DNA of 24,144 nucleotides, from positions 1 through 24,144 of the forward strand of contig DATFUR010000026.1 of NCBI GenBank assembly GCA_035260725.1. The letters run 5' to 3'. This document shows positions 21,914 to 24,144 of the stretch, one piece after another. The translations under genes were made by a program, and so were the position numbers. Numbering within the stretch: the stretch's first letter is position 1; each line of letters starts with the position of its first letter. The DNA comes from DASRFS01 sp035260725. Its GTDB lineage: Bacteria > Patescibacteriota > Microgenomatia > Levybacterales > UBA12049. Below the pieces are notes generated by a model. It was not told the origin of the DNA. It did not search any database and was given only the letters and a program-made list of their open reading frames with translations.

Positions 21914-22568
21914 TAAGATCGGGTCTTAATTTGGAAGTTATGTTAATAGATTCATTTTTTCGGAATTCTTCGATCTTTTTATGGTCTCCGGATAAAAGAA
22001 TTTCCGGCACTTTTAGGTTTTTGTGGAACGCGGGTTTTGTATACTGCGAATGCTCTAAAAGATCTGGGAAGGATTCGCTTTGCGTAACTCCTTCTTTGAG
22101 AACTCCGGTAATAAGCCTTGTTATGGAATCAACAACGAGCATAGCCGGAATTTCTCCTCCAGTTGTAATAAAATCTCCAATAGATATTTTTCCGTCTATA
22201 AAATTATCAACTCTCGCGTCGACTCCTTCATAGTGTCCGCAAATTAAAATTAGATGATCAAGTTTGGATAATTCTAGAGCTTTTTGCTGATTAAAAGTTT
22301 CACCGTGTGGAGAAAGAAGAAATATTTTGCTTTCTCCTTTTATTTTAATGCTTTTAACTGCTTTTTCCAAAACATCTACTCTTAGAACCATTCCCGCTCC
22401 CCCGCCATACGGAGTATCGTCCACGGTTTTATGATTTCCAATTCCGAAATTTCTTATATTTACAAATTCAATCTCAACGAGTTTTTTTTCTTTAGCTCTT
22501 TTTACAATAGAATGGTTAAAAGGCCCCTCGAACATTTCGGGGAAAAGAGTGAGTATGGTAATTTTCAT
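21891..22568 (-). CDS. trmD: tRNA (guanine-37-N1)-methyltransferase TrmD
   Basis: TrmD methylates G37 of tRNAs that read CNN-type codons with S-adenosylmethionine, preventing +1 frameshifting. The 225-residue protein is slightly shorter than E. coli TrmD (255). It opens MKITILTLFPEMFEGPF and has the SAM-binding trefoil-knot segments LICGHYEGVDARV and SIGDFITTGGEIPAMLVVD, the substrate loop with SESFPDLLEHSQYTKP and the family motif VPEILLSGDHKKIEEFR. It follows khpA after 5 bp in the rpsP-khpA-trmD unit. rimM, which usually precedes trmD, is missing. The 3' end overlaps pilO by 23 bp, so the C-terminal KKAKRG is coded opposite pilO's tail. Confidence 0.96.
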   Translation of the reverse strand: MKITILTLFPEMFEGPFNHSIVKRAKEKKLVEIEFVNIRNFGIGNHKTVDDTPYGGGAGMVLRVDVLEKAVKSIKIKGESKIFLLSPHGETFNQQKALELSKLDHLILICGHYEGVDARVDNFIDGKISIGDFITTGGEIPAMLVVDSITRLITGVLKEGVTQSESFPDLLEHSQYTKPAFHKNLKVPEILLSGDHKKIEEFRKNESINITSKLRPDLIKKAKRG

Positions 22569-22573
22569 TTTAC

Positions 22574-22810
22574 TTAGGGGTTTTCGGAGAGGTTTATATA
22601 TATCTTTTTGTTATTTTTGATGGCTGGAATTTTCATTACGTTTCTTATGGCTTTTATGACTCTTCCATTTTTTCCAATTATTTTCCCCATATCTTCTTTG
22701 TCAACTGTGATTATAAAGTTAATAATTCCACTTTGTTCTTGTTCATCAACTGTGACTTTTTCCGGTTTTTCTACAATCGAAGTAACAATAAATTCTAAAG
22801 CTTTTTTCAT
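22574..22810 (-). CDS. khpA: KH-domain RNA-binding protein KhpA (YlqC family)
   Basis: A 78-residue single KH domain. The core GKIIGKNGRVIKAIR contains the GxxG RNA-binding loop (GKNG), preceded by INFIITVDKEDM and followed by KIYINL. KhpA-type proteins bind many RNAs and, in Gram-positive bacteria, work with KhpB in cell-size control. The ATG overlaps the rpsP stop by four bases (ATGA), and trmD follows after 5 bp. Its position between rpsP and trmD is common in Firmicutes and related lineages. No cysteine or extension is present. Confidence 0.93.
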   Translation of the reverse strand: MKKALEFIVTSIVEKPEKVTVDEQEQSGIINFIITVDKEDMGKIIGKNGRVIKAIRNVMKIPAIKNNKKIYINLSENP

Positions 22811-23031
22811 AAACTCAATATTTTGGAGATCGTGGGGCTTGGTTTTGCTCCTTGAGAAATCCAGTGTTTTAGTCTTTCTTTATTCACTTCGACTCCATTG
22901 TCTACACCCTTAATATACCAACCTAGATTTTCTATTGGTTTTCCGTCACGCCTTGAGCGTTTTTCTTTTACAACGATTCTAAATTTTCGTTCGCCCTTTT
23001 TGCCTGTTCTGGATAATCTAATTACTAACAT
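22807..23031 (-). CDS. rpsP: 30S ribosomal protein S16
   Basis: A 74-residue S16, a 16S rRNA-binding protein needed for small-subunit assembly. It starts MLVIRLSRTGKKGERKFRIVV, the family signature, and continues RRDGKPIENLGWY and LKHWISQGAKPSPTISKIL. It is shorter than E. coli S16 (82) but complete. A good promoter (TTGAGA, 17 bp, TAGAAT) in the end of rnc places transcription start next to this ATG, so rpsP-khpA-trmD can be transcribed separately from nusB-rnc. Confidence 0.96.
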   Translation of the reverse strand: MLVIRLSRTGKKGERKFRIVVKEKRSRRDGKPIENLGWYIKGVDNGVEVNKERLKHWISQGAKPSPTISKILSL

Positions 23032-23038
23032 TTTTAAG

Positions 23039-23067
23039 ATTCTACCATTATATCAATTTTTTCTCAA
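23039..23067 (-). promoter_or_regulatory. Promoter of rpsP-khpA-trmD
   Basis: On the minus strand, -35 TTGAGA (23062-23067, 5/6), a 17-bp spacer and -10 TAGAAT (23039-23044, 5/6). The -35 lies inside the last codons of rnc. The rpsP ATG is seven bases after the -10, predicting a leaderless mRNA. Confidence 0.65.
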
Positions 23068-23734
23068 CACTTTTCTGCTTTGAAAGGGTTAGGAGCGCTT
23101 CTTTAGCCGCTTCTTGTTCTGCGAGATGTTTTGATCTTCCCTTCCCTTTTGCCAATAAAGTTTCCTTGCTAAATACACCAACAGTAAAAATTTTTAAGTG
23201 AGCGGGTCCTTCTTCCCCCAAGACTTTATAAAGAGGAGAAGTTTTCTTTTGAGATTGTACCTTCTCTTGCAAAAGACTTTTCGGATCCTTAAATGATTTA
23301 CTTTTAACAAATTTTTCTGCTTTCGAGATTATCGTTTCAACTATAAATTCTGTAACTTTTTCTATACCCTGATCCAAAAATAAAGCACCTAAAAATGCTT
23401 CAAAAACGTTGGCAAGAATTGACTGATTTTGTCTTCCTTTTGATTCCTCTTCTCCTTTAGAAAGTATTAACAATTCGCCGAAACCAAGCTCTTTTGCTGT
23501 TTCTCCCAAACTTTTAGTATTCACAAGTTGGGCCCTTAGATTTGTTAAAATTCCTTCCTCGAAATTTGGATAAGTTATGTAAAGGTAGTTAGAAACCACA
23601 AAAGATAAGATACTATCTCCTAAAAATTCAAGTCTTTCATTGGAAAATTCTTTAATCTTTGCTTCGTTGAGATAAGACCTATGTACAAAAGCCTGTCTTT
23701 CCAGTTTTGGGTCTTTAAATTTTGGTAGATTCAT
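23048..23734 (-). CDS. rnc: Ribonuclease III
   Basis: RNase III cleaves double-stranded RNA, maturing rRNA and processing mRNAs as a dimer. With the start at ATG 23734 (MNLPKFKDPK) the protein is 228 residues, the normal length. The catalytic signature NERLEFLGDSIL (acidic residues binding Mg) and the second acidic site ANVFEAFLGALFLDQG are present, followed by a linker and a C-terminal double-stranded RNA-binding domain (DPKSLLQEKVQSQ to KHLAEQEAAKEALLTL). An in-frame GTG at 23755 would add seven residues, but the ATG gives the better family N-terminus. The start overlaps nusB by 20 bp, so the two are translationally coupled. Confidence 0.95.
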   Translation of the reverse strand: MNLPKFKDPKLERQAFVHRSYLNEAKIKEFSNERLEFLGDSILSFVVSNYLYITYPNFEEGILTNLRAQLVNTKSLGETAKELGFGELLILSKGEEESKGRQNQSILANVFEAFLGALFLDQGIEKVTEFIVETIISKAEKFVKSKSFKDPKSLLQEKVQSQKKTSPLYKVLGEEGPAHLKIFTVGVFSKETLLAKGKGRSKHLAEQEAAKEALLTLSKQKSVEKKLI

Positions 23735-24074
23735 AATTAATATTTCCCAAAGCACCGTTTATAAACTGCGGACTTGTATCCCCTCCATACTCTTTAGCCA
23801 GTTCTACGGCTTCGTCAATAATTACTTTGGCCGGTTCTTTTTTTTCTATTGTCAGTTCATAAATGGCGAGTCTAAGAATTGCTAGATCAACTCTATTTAT
23901 TTTATCAATAGGAAATTCCGGAGCAGCTTTTTTTACATACTCGTCGACTTTAGATCTTTTAGAAAATATTTTTTGGGCGATAGGGCTGACTTTTTGTTTG
24001 TGGAAGTCTATCATAAAAAGCTCCTCAACTAATTGTTGTCTCTTTTTATGTCGCGGGTCAAGCGGATTTTTCAT
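23715..24074 (-). CDS. nusB: Transcription antitermination factor NusB
   Basis: NusB binds boxA RNA with S10 (NusE) to promote rRNA antitermination. The 119-residue helical protein has the family C-terminal pattern RVDLAILRLAIYELT, VIIDEAVELAKEYGGD and SPQFINGALGNI. The N-terminus (DPRHKKRQQLVEELFMIDF) contains the Arg-rich RNA-binding region in a shortened form. The ATG at 24074 overlaps the 3' end of rpmF by 17 bp, and the 3' end overlaps rnc, so rpmF-nusB-rnc read as one tightly packed unit. Confidence 0.93.
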   Translation of the reverse strand: MKNPLDPRHKKRQQLVEELFMIDFHKQKVSPIAQKIFSKRSKVDEYVKKAAPEFPIDKINRVDLAILRLAIYELTIEKKEPAKVIIDEAVELAKEYGGDTSPQFINGALGNINYESTKI

Positions 24075-24144
24075 CTTCGGCTTTTTTTATTTTTTTCTTA
24101 CTTTTGTTTATTACCTCTTTGCCTTTGTAAAATCCGCAATTTTT
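24058..24144 (-). CDS. rpmF: 50S ribosomal protein L32, C-terminal fragment (window edge)
   Basis: The last bases of the window, read on the minus strand, encode KNCGFYKGKEVINKSKKK, then a short acidic tail and a TGA stop at 24058-24060. Cys followed by GFYKGKEV matches the second zinc-ligand region and C-terminus of bacterial L32 (usual form CPxCGxYKGxEV). The basic extension after it is longer than in E. coli L32. Only 28 residues are visible; the start is outside the window. It overlaps the start of nusB by 17 bp. Gene order rpmF-nusB-rnc supports the call. Confidence 0.75.
   Translation of the reverse strand, partial: KNCGFYKGKEVINKSKKKIKKAEDEKSA

Noticed and set aside
24075..24144. The A/T-rich window end as intergenic or regulatory DNA
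   Set aside because: The minus strand reads an L32-like C-terminus in one open frame ending at 24058, which explains the sequence better.

Overview
The window reads as a chromosomal segment of a small-genome, AT-rich bacterium, most likely a member of the Candidate Phyla Radiation (Patescibacteria, possibly Microgenomates). This is inferred from short intergenic gaps, reduced versions of universal proteins (a DNA polymerase III delta-prime with no P-loop, a 647-residue GyrB), a type IV pilus cluster with no outer-membrane secretin or PilP, a membrane pyrophosphatase and generally weak Shine-Dalgarno sequences. UGA is used as a normal stop, so this is not one of the recoded lineages. No phylogeny was computed.

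Layout. (1) 1-612 holds the 3' part of a XerC/D tyrosine recombinase; its stop overlaps that of a convergent 72-residue membrane protein. (2) 828-1191 holds a divergent promoter pair and a small unknown protein. (3) 1142-9293, minus strand, carries folD, a C39-like cysteine peptidase, gyrA, a K+-independent H+-pyrophosphatase (hppA) and gyrB, most with their own promoter. (4) 9339-10408, minus strand, is a two-gene unit of a truncated holB and a nucleoside 2-deoxyribosyltransferase-like protein. (5) 10452-21913, plus strand, is a nearly complete type IV pilus locus: pilB, pilT, pilC, a prepilin, pilD, two more prepilins, GspH/FimT-, PilV- and PilW-like minor pilins, an unrelated 131-residue unknown gene, a PilX-like protein, pilM, pilN and pilO. 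(6) 21891-24144, minus strand, is a translation and RNA-processing cluster in the order rpmF (partial), nusB, rnc, rpsP, khpA, trmD; rimM is absent.

The pilus locus encodes the extension and retraction ATPases, the platform protein, the prepilin peptidase, six class III-type prepilins plus a PilX-like subunit, and the inner PilM-PilN-PilO assembly. It should make a pilus on a cell with a single membrane. The gyrase pair and the pyrophosphatase (proton pumping from PPi) are housekeeping.

The clearest unexplained structure is promoter placement. At about a dozen transcription-unit starts a sigma70-like -10 hexamer lies only 5-17 bases (mostly 5-8) before the start codon, which predicts leaderless or almost leaderless mRNAs. 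Other points of interest are a 4-copy heptanucleotide tract in a prepilin leader that could switch the gene on and off, a 124-bp out-of-frame overlap of pilD with the following prepilin, even cysteine counts in all seven exported pilin-like proteins, and isoleucine at the GyrA quinolone-contact position. I see no tRNA or rRNA gene, CRISPR array, insertion sequence or convincing intrinsic terminator.
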